Shown: positions 11,201 through 18,931 of the stretch, one piece after another
Position numbering within the stretch: position 1 is the stretch's first letter
Layout: every line of letters starts with the position of its first letter
Assembly: GCA_964582525.1 (NCBI GenBank)
Contig: CAZOSP010000004.1
Location: 6,542 to 70,541, forward strand
DNA from: BB31 sp964582525
GTDB taxonomy: Bacteria; Pseudomonadota; Gammaproteobacteria; Beggiatoales; Beggiatoaceae
DNA length: 64,000 nt
Reading direction: 5' to 3'
Position numbers and translations under genes: made by a program
The notes under the pieces: generated by a model
Seen by the model: the letters and a program-made list of their open reading frames with translations, nothing else
The model's database searches: none
Told to the model about the DNA's origin: nothing

Positions 11201-11937
11201 AAGCAAAATTAAGTCGTTATTTTCAGCAACCTTTTGTTGGTATGGCAATTTCTACACCTAACCAAGATATTGTTGAAGTTAATGATAAATTCTGTGATCT
11301 GCTTGGCTATTCGCCCGATGAGCTTTTGGAGATGAAATGGACGGATTTTACCCATCCTAATGATGTGGAAGAAAGTGAAATTATGTATGCGCGTTTATTT
11401 AATGAAAATGTGGATTCTTATTCTCTACAGAAGCGTTATTTGTGTCGTGATGGTTCAACCTTATTTGTTAATTTAGCAGCACTCTGTGTACGCGATGAAT
11501 ACAATCAACCTGAATATATTTATAGTTTTGTGCAAGATGTGACAGAATTACGCCATTATCACGCTAAACTAGAGCAGCAGGCGCAGCAATTACAAGAAAA
11601 AAATGCCACGTTAGACAGTATTTTACGTGCGACACCGGTGGGTGTCGGGGTCGTCAAAGATCGCGTATTTCAATGGGTCAGTCCTTGTCTGTGTAAATTA
11701 TTAGGCTATGCTGAAGAAGAGCTTATTGGGCAAAGTTCACGCATGATTTATCCCAGTGATGAAGAATATGAACGAGTGGGTAAAGAAAAGTATGAACAAT
11801 TAGAACAACAAACTGTCGGTAGAGTAGAGGCACAATGGCAACGTAAAAATGGCAGTTTAGTGAATGTCTTATTGAGTTCATCGAGAATGACGGACAATTC
11901 CAATGGTGTTACTTTTACTGCAATGGTTTTGGACTGA
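8272..11937 (+). CDS. CheB-CheR fusion with coiled coil and PAS domains
   Basis: 1221 residues from the ATG at 8272; an ATG-initiated extension from 8236 (MSHNFLYKAGHT) is less likely. CheB methylesterase comes first: GASAGGLEAI (Ser), VVQHLSPDY (His) and ILSGTGSDGVRG (Asp). CheR methyltransferase follows, with RIERRM, TNFFRD, AACSTGEEAYS and SCRNVLIYL. Next is a long heptad-like coil of repeated S/TNEELQ units (about 656-719), then about four PAS/PAC modules (GSWDWDIAS, PFVGMAISTP and others). The protein ends inside or just after the last PAS with no kinase or GGDEF output, so it probably acts with a partner, plausibly the divergent hybrid kinase. Its stop overlaps the start of the sugar kinase gene (TGATG). 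Confidence 0.92.
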   Translation: MADNTMLQAPTHYVGVGASAGGLEAIESFFKNMPADSGLAFVVVQHLSPDYKSLMVELLSKHTEMPVHRITEGITIEANSIYLIPPKKNLTIFHGKLLLLEQDYSRGINLPIDVFLRSLAEDQAEKSVAIILSGTGSDGVRGIRAIKELGGMVMVQDEESAKFDGMPRSAIATGLPDFILPPNEMPQQLLSFVNHPYASKTHVEPKLLTNEDGLTRIFALLRERTKVDFTYYKPSTVVRRIERRMSVNQIHELRDYVHFMEGYPKEINTLYRELLIGVTNFFRDAEAFKDLEERWLPQLLEKNDNPEIRFWVAACSTGEEAYSLAILAQECMERLNRSFNIKIFATDVDRDAIMQAGNGVYPESIAADVSAHLLSKYFHRREDSFQITRRIREMVVFAQHNLIKDPPFTNIDLISCRNVLIYLQPVLQKKVLEQFNFSLNHSGLLFLGSSESVGDMSKHFELVNNKWRIHQLKEKRRSNKFTREFSEQISVNYGVSSMSLHQSGSRVNWRQNTEERMLNRLLQDVVEEYMPLTVIVNEEFEPLHVLGDAAGFFTLPRGKAVHDITKMAARELSIPLATSLQKVFKSREEISYNNIRIKDKHDAERLIKIRIRLLPERKGQEPLAVILLEEVVTAQTDANINVISYDLGHEAEQRINDLELELQFTRENLQATIEELETSNEELQATNEELLASNEELQSTNEELQSVNEELHTVNAEHQSKILELTELTNDLDNLLSSSQVGTVFLDEELIIRRFTPAVTRLFNFLENDIGRPLSHISHRFHFELMSVLKEVQINNTAIQKEVCAEDGSFYLMNVQPYQIGPEIYAGIVLNFVDITNLKTVEAELKLSEERYVLAQKAAKIGSWDWDIASNQLVWSDMVEPMFGFKAGEFPGTYESFIKLVHPEDRPLLQQRVEICLNEDKPYNVEHRIVWRDGSVHWVNETGHVYRDENGKPLRMMGVVRDITEQKYMEKDLNKSKAKLSRYFQQPFVGMAISTPNQDIVEVNDKFCDLLGYSPDELLEMKWTDFTHPNDVEESEIMYARLFNENVDSYSLQKRYLCRDGSTLFVNLAALCVRDEYNQPEYIYSFVQDVTELRHYHAKLEQQAQQLQEKNATLDSILRATPVGVGVVKDRVFQWVSPCLCKLLGYAEEELIGQSSRMIYPSDEEYERVGKEKYEQLEQQTVGRVEAQWQRKNGSLVNVLLSSSRMTDNSNGVTFTAMVLD

Positions 11938-13223
11938 TGTTTATTGGTATTGATTTAGGGACTTCTGGCTGTCGCGCCATTGCCATTGATGAGCAAGCGC
12001 GGATTCAGGGCGAAGCACGGGTCGCGCTTGCCGCGCCTATTTCACAAGGCAATGCGAATCGGCAAGCTCCAGCATTATGGTGGGAGGCGGTGTGCGAGGT
12101 TTTAAGCCAACTGAGTGAACAAATCCCCGCCCAGCAAGTACAAGCGATTGCCGTTGATGGGACTTCCGCGACTGTGCTGGTGACAGACGCGCAAGGCGCG
12201 CCTCTCGGTCAGGCTTTGATGTATAACGATGCCAGTTGTCAAGCGCAAGCCGAGCAGATTCAAACAGTGGCACCGCCATCCAGCGCGGCGCGTAGCGTGA
12301 CCGCAAGTCTTGCCAAATTATTGTATTTATATCAACAATATCCGCAAGCGCGTCACGCCTTGCATCAAGCCGATTGGATTAGCAATCGTCTGAGCGGCAA
12401 GTATGGGGTGAGCGATGCCAATAATTGTTTGAAGTTGGGCTACGATGGATTCTTGGGCGATTGGGAAGAATGGCTACAACAACTTGATTTTCCACAGTAT
12501 TTGTTGCCAAAAGTGTTGCCGGCTGGGACTCTTTACGCAGTTTTGCGTAGCGATTTAGCGCGGCGTTGGGGGTTTTCTGCAAATACCCACATAGTCACTG
12601 GCACAACTGACAGCACGGCGGCTTTTTTAGCCACTGGTGCGCAACAGATCGGCGATGCGGTGACGGTGTTGGGTTCAACTTTGGTGCTAAAAATTCTCAG
12701 CGAGAAGCCTATCAACGCGCCCGAATATGGTGTTTATAGCCAGCGTTTAGGTCATCGGTGGTTGATCGGTGGGGCTTCTAATAGCGGTGCTGCGGTGTTG
12801 TTACAATATTTTACTGATCAGCAGCTTGCTCAAATGACTCCGAACTTAAAGGCAGAGCAGCCTAGCGGTTTGGATTATTATCCGCTGCCTGCTGTGGGGG
12901 AGCGTTTTCCTATCGCAGACGCGCAGCTTGCGCCGCGTTTAAGTCCGCGTCCGCCCGATGATGTGTTGTTTTTTCAGGGTATATTAGAGGGCTTAAGCCA
13001 AATTGAAGCACAGGCTTATGCGCGTTTGCACGCATTGGGTGCGCCTGCCTTGAACTCGGTGCGCACGGTTGGCGGCGGGGCAAAGAATGCTGCTTGGCAG
13101 CAGATGCGCCAAGCGGTATTGGATGTGCCAATCATCCGTGCGCAACATAGCGAAGCGGCTTATGGCGCGGCGTTGTTGGCAAAATCAGCACATTTAACAG
13201 GCTCCTGCTGGATGAGATGCTGA
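11937..13223 (+). CDS. FGGY-family carbohydrate kinase (D-ribulose kinase-like)
   Basis: 428 residues, short for the family (about 500) but typical of the cyanobacterial/plant D-ribulose kinase subgroup. The N-terminal phosphate-binding motif is IGIDLGTSGCRAIAID. The second lobe has VTGTTDSTAAFLATGA, VTVLGSTLVLK and the C-terminal adenosine signature VGGGAKNAAWQQMRQ, followed by AYGAALLA. ATP-dependent phosphorylation of a pentulose (D-ribulose or D-xylulose) is the likely reaction, and the substrate is not decided by sequence. The ATG overlaps the preceding stop by one base, so it is translated together with the CheB-CheR-PAS gene. The last dozen residues after ALLA look unusual and may be read-through into non-homologous sequence. 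Confidence 0.8.
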   Translation: MFIGIDLGTSGCRAIAIDEQARIQGEARVALAAPISQGNANRQAPALWWEAVCEVLSQLSEQIPAQQVQAIAVDGTSATVLVTDAQGAPLGQALMYNDASCQAQAEQIQTVAPPSSAARSVTASLAKLLYLYQQYPQARHALHQADWISNRLSGKYGVSDANNCLKLGYDGFLGDWEEWLQQLDFPQYLLPKVLPAGTLYAVLRSDLARRWGFSANTHIVTGTTDSTAAFLATGAQQIGDAVTVLGSTLVLKILSEKPINAPEYGVYSQRLGHRWLIGGASNSGAAVLLQYFTDQQLAQMTPNLKAEQPSGLDYYPLPAVGERFPIADAQLAPRLSPRPPDDVLFFQGILEGLSQIEAQAYARLHALGAPALNSVRTVGGGAKNAAWQQMRQAVLDVPIIRAQHSEAAYGAALLAKSAHLTGSCWMRC

Positions 13224-13652
13224 GCAGAGTCGGTGGTACTGCGATTCGGTTTACCGACAATTTTTGCGCGATGTGGGTGAGTTGTAGCGGTTTTCAACCG
13301 TTTGAACTCGCGCCGCGCAGAGCTTAAGACCGAACGTCCAAAACCTCGCGTCTGGTGCATGACGCGGGCGTTGTTTACTACCAGAAATACTCTGTCTGTA
13401 GCAGAATTTTAATCACGTCAGGGTCTGCAAGCCCTTAAGTTTTTTAGCAGGTAGCATTATGCGCATTGCACTTAATCTTGAGCAATTACAAGCGGTTATT
13501 TCACAAAGGTCGCAAGACTGGCAGTCCTCTCAACCCTAAGCGTAACCCATGAAAAACCTATTTTCCGCAGTCTGGGGGGGGGAACGGTGGACTGCGGCGC
13601 GCTATGATTAGCCTATTATTTTGAGTTTCCAAACCGAGTCTGGAGAAATACT
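13224..13652. other. Gene-poor stretch with coding debris
   Basis: No intact gene is visible. One short fragment can be read: an ATG at 13459 followed by 25 codons (MRIALNLEQLQAVISQ...) and a stop. It looks like the start of a lost gene. The stretch borders a clearly decayed gene and an imported ATPase. Confidence 0.4.
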
Positions 13653-13905
13653 ATGTAAAATCAATATATTAGGCAATTTATGCCATTACTGACCGACCTG
13701 CTCAAGTTGCCTCATGCTGAAAAATTGCGCATGGTGAATCTCTTATTGCGGGAAAATCGCGGCGGAAGAGGGTGTGCGTTTAGCACTTCCTGAGTATATT
13801 CCCGATTCTTAAGAAAACTATTTAGATACCTTGCTGGAAAATCCATTACACGTTAAGCAGTTTAAGCGTTATAGCCGGGAAATCTATACTATCATCAAAG
13901 ATTAG
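13653..13905 (+). pseudogene. Decayed small gene, possibly antitoxin-like
   Basis: Three reading-frame lesions interrupt one continuous protein-like sequence of about 83 residues: a TAA as codon 2, an extra A in the run at about 13751 that shifts the frame, and a TAA at about 13811. Stitched together it reads NQYIRQFMPLLTDLLKLP, EKLRMVNLLLREIAAEEG, LPEYIPDS, ENYLDTLLENPLHVKQF and RYSREIYTIIKD. The phase is restored exactly on either side of each lesion, so this is a recognisable dead gene. The size and helical character recall small antitoxin or addiction-module proteins, but I do not recognise the family firmly. Confidence 0.55.
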
Positions 13906-13964
13906 ATTTAGGACTTTAACTTTATTATTGTATGATAGCATCACTACAAAATAGGGGTTTTCTT

Positions 13965-16649
13965 ATGGCACTTTCAAAACATTGGCACAGTGTTTCTACT
14001 CAATCGATTATTGATGGGTTTGAAACCGATGAGACAAAAGGGTTGCAATCCAATCAAGTGGAGCAATCACGCCAAAAATATGGTCAAAATATACTTTCTC
14101 AAAAAAAGGGTGAAAGTAAGCTCATCTTATTTTTGCAGCAATTCAACCAGCCTTTGGTCTATATCTTGTTGGTTGCGACGATTGTTACGGCACTTTTGGG
14201 GGAGTGGGTCGATTCGTCGGTGATATTTGGGGTCATTCTTGTCAATTCAATCATTGGCTATATCCAAGAGGTCAAAGCAAAAGCGGCTATTGAAGCGTTG
14301 GCAAAGATGGGCAAAGTGATGGCAACTGTTTTTCGAGATGGTCAAAAAACATCCATTGATGCTAAAGAGTTGGTGGTGGGGGATATTGTCGTTTTGTATT
14401 CGGGGGATAAAGTGCCTGCTGATATACGATTGTTGCGTTCAAAAGAGCTTAAGTGCGATGAATCCTCTTTGACGGGCGAGTCTGTAAGCGTGGAAAAACA
14501 AATGGAAGTTTTAGAAGAGTCCACCGCTTTGGCAGAGAGAAAAAATATGCTCTACTCATCAAGTTTGGTCACCACGGGAAGTGCCGTAGGGGTTGTGGTC
14601 GCCGTCGGACACGATACGCAAATAGGCAAAATCAATACAATGATCTCCCAAGCCGATATTCTCCAAACGCCTTTGACGATAAAAATAGGAAAATTTAGCG
14701 AGATACTTTTGTATGTCATATTGGTGATGGCTACCTTTACCTTTGCCGCGGGGATGCTACAAGGGGGGGAAACCGTTGAGATGTTTATGGCAGCGGTTGC
14801 TTTGTCGGTTGCAGCTATTCCAGAGGGACTTCCTGCTGCGATGACGATTATATTGGCGATTGGTGTCTCCAAGATGGCAAAACAAAACGCCATTATACGC
14901 AAACTCCCTGCGGTGGAGACGCTAGGTTCTACTACGGTAATTTGTTCAGACAAGACAGGCACACTCACTCAAAATGAGATGACCGTAAAAGAGATCTACG
15001 CAGGAGGCAAATCTATCGGGGTAGAGGGAATTGGATACGAACCCAATGGCAAAATTGAGTATGAAAAAAATGTTGCACTCTATGAAACTCTAAAAGCGGG
15101 TATTTTATGCAACAACTCTAACATTATATATGAAGAGGGAAAATACAAAATCATCGGAGACCCTACCGAAGCAGCCTTGATAGTCTCTGGCAAAAAAGCA
15201 AACTTGCAAAAAGATGTCATAGAAGAGGACCTTGTCCATATCGATACCTTAGATTTTGAATCCCAAAACCAATACATGGCGACCTATTACGGCTCAAAAG
15301 ATAAATCTGCCTCTCACATATACATCAAAGGCTCGCTCGAAAAGATTTTGGAGCGGTGCGAAAGGATGCTTGATAGTGTGGGAGAGAGTATACCAATCGA
15401 CAAGGAGCTTATTGCCCAACAATCAGAAGAGCTTGCATCAAAAGGAATGAGGGTTTTGGCGTTTGCTTATTTGAGTATGGAGAGTTGGGCCCAGTCTTTG
15501 GAGCATCATCATGTATCCGATGGACTTGTATTTTTGGGAGTGCAGGGGATGATTGACCCTCCTAGAGAGGGCGTGAAAAGCTCTATCGCAGCTTGTCACA
15601 AGGCCGGGATAAAAGTCAAAATGATTACAGGTGATCATAAGATTACCGCTTTGGCAATCGCCCAAGATATAGGGATCAAAACCGATGGCAACATAGCCTC
15701 ACTAGCAGGAGAGGAGCTTACGCAAATGAGCGATGAAGCACTCCTTGAAGTGGTAGAAGATGTCAATGTCTTTGCACGAGTAACACCCGAACAAAAACTA
15801 AGATTGGTCAAACTACTCCAACAAAAAAACAATGTCGTAGCCATGACGGGAGATGGAGTCAACGATGCCCCCGCTCTAAAACAAGCCAATATCGGCACGG
15901 CTATGGGGATTACAGGCACGGAGGTTTCTAAGGAGTCAGCGGATATGATATTGACCGATGATAACTTTACTACTATCAAAAATGCAGTTGATGAGGGTAG
16001 GGGGGTTTATGCAAATATTATCAAGTTTATCACATGGATACTCCCTACCAATGTAGGGGAGGGGTTGATTATCGTTTTTGCCGTGGTGTTTGGATTTGCT
16101 CTGCCTTTGTCGCCTGTTCAAATTTTGTGGGTCAATATGATGACGGCTATCCTTTTGGGATTGGCATTGGCTTTTGAACCAAAAGAGAACAATCTCATGG
16201 ATTTTCCACCAAGAGACCCCAACGCCCCAATCTTGTCAAAGATACTCTTGATTAGAATTTTGTATGTGGGTGGATTGTTGATGGTGTTTTCATTTGCTAT
16301 TTTTTGGTACACAAAAGATATTATGGGACACTCATTAGAACAAGCAAGAACCGCTGCTGTAAATCTCCTCGTCTTTGGAGAGTTGTTTTATCTTCTCAAC
16401 TGTCGATCACTGAGATTTTCGATGTTTAAAATAGGTGTTTTTAGCAACGGCTGGCTGCTTATCGGTGTGGCGTTGATGATACTTTCTCAGCTACTATTTA
16501 CCTACGCGCCATTCATGAACCTACTATTTTCCACTCAACCCCTCGGACTTACAGAGTGGGCGATAGTGATTGTTGCTGGATTGATGATCTATATCGTGGT
16601 AGAGATTGAGAAGAGCATTACAAACAAAAAAGAGGCTAGATTACACTAA
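13965..16649 (+). CDS. P2-type cation-transporting ATPase
   Basis: 894 residues from the ATG at 13965, which has AGGGG upstream; the ATG at 13932 has no such site. Order: N-terminal cation-ATPase domain, actuator with the dephosphorylation motif LTGESVSVEKQ, M4 with VAAIPEGLPAAMT, catalytic Asp329 in SDKTGTLTQNEMTV, nucleotide-binding domain, hinge MTGDGVNDAPALKQANIG, then the C-terminal membrane domain. PEGL in M4 marks the Ca2+/Na+/K+ (P2) group. M6 reads NMMTAILLGLALAFEPKE, as in CtpF-like pumps and without the Asp of SERCA, so the ion is uncertain. Base and codon use (many GAG, AAA, ATA and CTC codons, phrases like GAGGGG) differ from neighbours and recall Campylobacterota, suggesting transfer. 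The flanks are decayed genes and an IS remnant. Confidence 0.93.
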   Translation: MALSKHWHSVSTQSIIDGFETDETKGLQSNQVEQSRQKYGQNILSQKKGESKLILFLQQFNQPLVYILLVATIVTALLGEWVDSSVIFGVILVNSIIGYIQEVKAKAAIEALAKMGKVMATVFRDGQKTSIDAKELVVGDIVVLYSGDKVPADIRLLRSKELKCDESSLTGESVSVEKQMEVLEESTALAERKNMLYSSSLVTTGSAVGVVVAVGHDTQIGKINTMISQADILQTPLTIKIGKFSEILLYVILVMATFTFAAGMLQGGETVEMFMAAVALSVAAIPEGLPAAMTIILAIGVSKMAKQNAIIRKLPAVETLGSTTVICSDKTGTLTQNEMTVKEIYAGGKSIGVEGIGYEPNGKIEYEKNVALYETLKAGILCNNSNIIYEEGKYKIIGDPTEAALIVSGKKANLQKDVIEEDLVHIDTLDFESQNQYMATYYGSKDKSASHIYIKGSLEKILERCERMLDSVGESIPIDKELIAQQSEELASKGMRVLAFAYLSMESWAQSLEHHHVSDGLVFLGVQGMIDPPREGVKSSIAACHKAGIKVKMITGDHKITALAIAQDIGIKTDGNIASLAGEELTQMSDEALLEVVEDVNVFARVTPEQKLRLVKLLQQKNNVVAMTGDGVNDAPALKQANIGTAMGITGTEVSKESADMILTDDNFTTIKNAVDEGRGVYANIIKFITWILPTNVGEGLIIVFAVVFGFALPLSPVQILWVNMMTAILLGLALAFEPKENNLMDFPPRDPNAPILSKILLIRILYVGGLLMVFSFAIFWYTKDIMGHSLEQARTAAVNLLVFGELFYLLNCRSLRFSMFKIGVFSNGWLLIGVALMILSQLLFTYAPFMNLLFSTQPLGLTEWAIVIVAGLMIYIVVEIEKSITNKKEARLH

Positions 16650-16655
16650 CAGAAA

Positions 16656-16682
16656 GTGAGGCTTTAACCTCAATCCTTTTCA
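16656..16682 (+). terminator. Possible terminator after the cation ATPase
   Basis: A short stem TGAGG / CCTCA with a six-base loop lies just after the ATPase stop and is followed by a T-containing stretch (ATCCTTTTC). The stem is only 5 bp, so support is weak. Confidence 0.35.
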
Positions 16683-16787
16683 TAGACATCTTACGCTTTT
16701 TGGGTGTAATTTGTCTATTTTCGTATTATACAAGGTAAAAATATGAAAAAACAAAACTATATTACAAATATAGAAAAACTAAACAAC

Positions 16788-16812
16788 CACCCGCTTGAAG
16801 CGGGTAGGTTAG
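16788..16812. repeat. IS200/IS605-type end hairpin
   Basis: CCCGCTTGAAGCGGG forms a short hairpin just beyond the stop of a TnpA remnant. This is the usual place and form of the subterminal hairpin that IS200/IS605 transposases recognise. The element is incomplete, so it is probably immobile. Confidence 0.45.
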
Positions 16813-16856
16813 AGCTTGGTGGCTGAAAGCCGGGATACAGGGCGGATGGCCCCCTG

Positions 16857-17009
16857 TTAATTTGGTGGTTCCCCACCTTCTGTTCTAAAATTATCACTGG
16901 GGTTTGCTTCAAAATGATGTTCCAAATAATTTTTAATCCTATCTTCTGTCATTTGTCCTACAGAAACACAGAAATAGCCCCTTGCCCAAAAGTGCTTAGG
17001 CAACTCGCA
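16857..17009 (-). pseudogene. IS200/IS605-family TnpA, C-terminal remnant
   Basis: On the minus strand the sequence reads CELPKHFWARGYFCVSVG, then TEDRIKNYLEHHFEANP, ending GGEPPN and a stop at 16857. This is the C-terminal part of a Y1 HUH transposase (TnpA): the conserved motif LWGRGYFVGSVG and the helix that carries the catalytic Tyr (IKxYIExQ) are recognisable, with Tyr in KNYLEHH. An in-frame stop (TAG) lies at about 17010, and nothing transposase-like is found beyond it, so the N-terminal two-thirds with the HUH motif is lost. It marks past insertion activity next to the imported ATPase. Confidence 0.75.
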
Positions 17010-17071
17010 CTAAATAAATCTGTTCGCCTGAAAGGCGAAGGTTTTAACCTTGTGCATGGAAAACAAGTTTA

Positions 17072-17236
17072 ATGGCGCGTTTCACTAATGTGATAGATAT
17101 GCTAATCCCTGCAAACTGGACAACTTCTACGCTAACTCCTGCTAGTTGCTCTCCACCGCCACCACCTATTTCCGTCTCAATTGATTTGAACCCTAAAAAA
17201 TCTGCTATCACTTTCGGCAAAGAAATTAAAGAATAA
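17072..17236 (+). CDS. Small open frame, doubtful
   Basis: 54 codons from ATG to TAA (MARFTNVIDMLIPANWT ... FGKEIKE) with a run of five prolines. There is no Shine-Dalgarno site and no recognised family. The opposite strand is also open over the same stretch (ending at 17044, reading VEVVQFAGISISITLVKRAI without a clear start codon), so either, both or neither may be real. Confidence 0.15.
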   Translation: MARFTNVIDMLIPANWTTSTLTPASCSPPPPPISVSIDLNPKKSAITFGKEIKE

Positions 17237-17284
17237 TTTCTTATCTCTATAAAAATAAGAAAATTTTAAATCTGATTGTTCTAT

Positions 17285-17410
17285 CCGACATTCCGCATAC
17301 CCCTTTCAACTATTTGATTTTTAAGTTTAAAGTTTAACTTATTTAGTTATAAGCTAAATGAATATAATAATTAAATCAAATGGTTATCTGTAGCATGTGC
17401 GGAATGTCGG
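17285..17410. repeat. 126-bp inverted-repeat (MITE-like) element
   Basis: Perfect 13-bp ends CCGACATTCCGCA and TGCGGAATGTCGG enclose an AT-rich centre. A second inner pair (AACTATTTGATTT / AAATCAAATGGTT) lies inside, so the whole can fold into a long hairpin. Size, terminal repeats and AT-rich core are typical of a miniature inverted-repeat transposable element. No second copy is visible in this window. Confidence 0.55.
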
Positions 17411-17498
17411 CTATTTGAATGGTCAGATTTTTTTTGCGCGAAAAATAGATTGCGTCGGCTATAATGACAAAAAACTATTTTGCTCAGGATAAAAAACG

Positions 17499-17976
17499 AT
17501 GAAATTTCCTGATGGATTGGCGGATTTTGCAGCGGTCATCAGCGAAGGTTATTACTACGCCGACCGCACCCAATACTTGACACAGTTGGAAGAAGCCGCC
17601 AAGCATCTACTGTTTTTGCGTCCGCGCCGATTTGGTAAAAGTTTGTTATTAGGCATGTTAGAAAATCATTACGATTTGCGTAAAAAAGACCAATTCGAGA
17701 CCTTATTCGGACACCTTAACATCGGCAAAAATCCCACGCCCAGTCACAATCAATATTTCGTCATGCGCTGGGATTTTTCGATGGTGGACGGGCAGGACTA
17801 TTGCAGAGATTAAAAAAGCTTTGCATGACCATATTAATAGCTCGATTAAGGAAATGCAGCGGCGTTATCCCGACATCTTTACTGACCTAGCGTTTAATGA
17901 ACACAATTCGCTGGTTGCGCTACATGGATTAGCCAGTATTGCCAACATCCGCCGTCAGGGTTGCCTAAAATTCTAA
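17499..17976 (+). pseudogene. AAA-ATPase-like / PD-(D/E)XK protein, broken
   Basis: The first 90 or so codons give the N-terminus of the large DUF1703-type family (AAA-ATPase-like domain followed by a PD-(D/E)XK nuclease-like domain): FAAVISEGYYYADRTQYL, then FLRPRRFGKSLLLGMLENHY, where RRFGKS is the Walker A-like loop. Near 17795 the frame shifts by one base. The correct continuation in another frame reads TIAEIKKALHDHINSSIKEM and RRYPDIFTDLAFNE and stops at 17974-17976 after about 59 codons. A complete member is near 520 residues, so most of the protein is deleted. Intact relatives are abundant and often multicopy in Beggiatoa-like and Bacteroidetes genomes. Confidence 0.75.
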
Positions 17977-18000
17977 CATTAAAAGCACAAAGGACAGATT

Positions 18001-18480
18001 ATGAAGCAATTAATCTTAATTCGTCACGCCAAATCCACTCACAACAATACTGGCTTAAGCGACTTCGACCGCCCGCTGCACCAACAGGGCGAGCGCGAAG
18101 CAGCGGACATGGGCAAGCGTCTCTATCAACGCGCCATGCCCATTGATGGCATCATCTCCAGCCCGGCTAAACGCGCCCTCAGCACTGCGCATATTATTGC
18201 CGAAGAAACCCATTTTAATACCGCCCACATCATTGAAGAAGCGCGTATTTATGAAGCAACATTCAGCACCTTGTTCGCCATTGCGCAGGACTTTGACGAG
18301 CGTTTTGCGCACCTGCTGATGTTTGGACATAACCCCGGCATGAGCCTATTCGCCTATTATCTCAGTGGATATACGACAGAAATGCCGACTTGCGCTATGC
18401 TTGCTATGCAGTTTGAAATAGAATGCTGGGCGGATATACAGCCAAGCAGTGGCACGGTTTTGTTTTTTGATGCCCCCTGA
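18001..18480 (+). CDS. sixA: SixA-like histidine phosphatase
   Basis: 159 residues, the usual SixA length. The phosphoglycerate-mutase-fold signature LILIRHAKSTHNN supplies the catalytic His and Arg, with ISSPAKRALSTAHI and MLFGHNPGMSLFAYYLSG giving the second His. SixA removes phosphate from His in phosphotransfer (HPt) domains or, in enterobacteria, from the nitrogen PTS protein NPr. In this kinase-rich region either substrate is plausible. The Shine-Dalgarno AAGGA lies 8 bp upstream of the ATG. It follows the broken AAA-ATPase-like gene and is not clearly in an operon. Confidence 0.85.
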   Translation: MKQLILIRHAKSTHNNTGLSDFDRPLHQQGEREAADMGKRLYQRAMPIDGIISSPAKRALSTAHIIAEETHFNTAHIIEEARIYEATFSTLFAIAQDFDERFAHLLMFGHNPGMSLFAYYLSGYTTEMPTCAMLAMQFEIECWADIQPSSGTVLFFDAP

Positions 18481-18571
18481 AAACAGCGCGTGATGTTTTA
18501 TTTGTTAAATCATCATAGCTATTAAATTAACCCTAGAGATTCAACTCAACCGCTTTTTACTAGGAAAACTG

Positions 18572-18931
18572 ATGCAAGTTGCCATACCCGACATTCACAA
18601 TCACGAGCAATTATTACAACTCGCCAATAGTTACACGGTTTCTCAATGTTTATTTGCTACCGCACAACTAGGGCTTGCCGATTATCTCTTCCACGCACCC
18701 AAAACCTGCGTTGAACTAGCTGACTTGACCTGCACCCATGCCCATTCATTACAACGTCTATTAAAGGTTCTTGTTGGGTTAAAGTTGCTTAAAGAAGAAC
18801 AAGAAGAAAATCAACAGCCTTGCTTTATTTTTGCCTGCCGGAAAAAGTTTAGCAAGTCAAGCAACGCATTCTATTCGTTATTCACTTATCATGCAGGTAT
18901 GAGTATGCAATTTTCCGCAGAGGATGCTTAA
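18572..18931 (+). pseudogene. O-methyltransferase dimerisation domain, truncated and frameshifted
   Basis: The start is intact, with AGGA 8 bp upstream. The first 90 residues give the winged-helix dimerisation domain of plant-type/acetylserotonin-type O-methyltransferases: ANSYTVSQCLFATAQLGLADYL and then LADLTCTHAHSLQRLLKVLVGL. After CFIF the reading frame shifts; the expected continuation LPAGKSLASQATHSIRYSLI appears in another frame and ends at about 18897. The whole SAM-binding catalytic half is missing. It directly abuts the aminotransferase gene, so a deletion probably joined the two. Confidence 0.7.

Noticed and set aside
17044..17270. Minus-strand open frame reading VEVVQFAGISISITLVKRAI
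   Set aside because: No start codon or ribosome site, and it overlaps a competing plus-strand frame. I cannot decide that either is a gene.
13224..18000. Prophage or integrative element with attachment sites
   Set aside because: No integrase, no tRNA at the edges and no phage structural gene; only scattered IS remnants.
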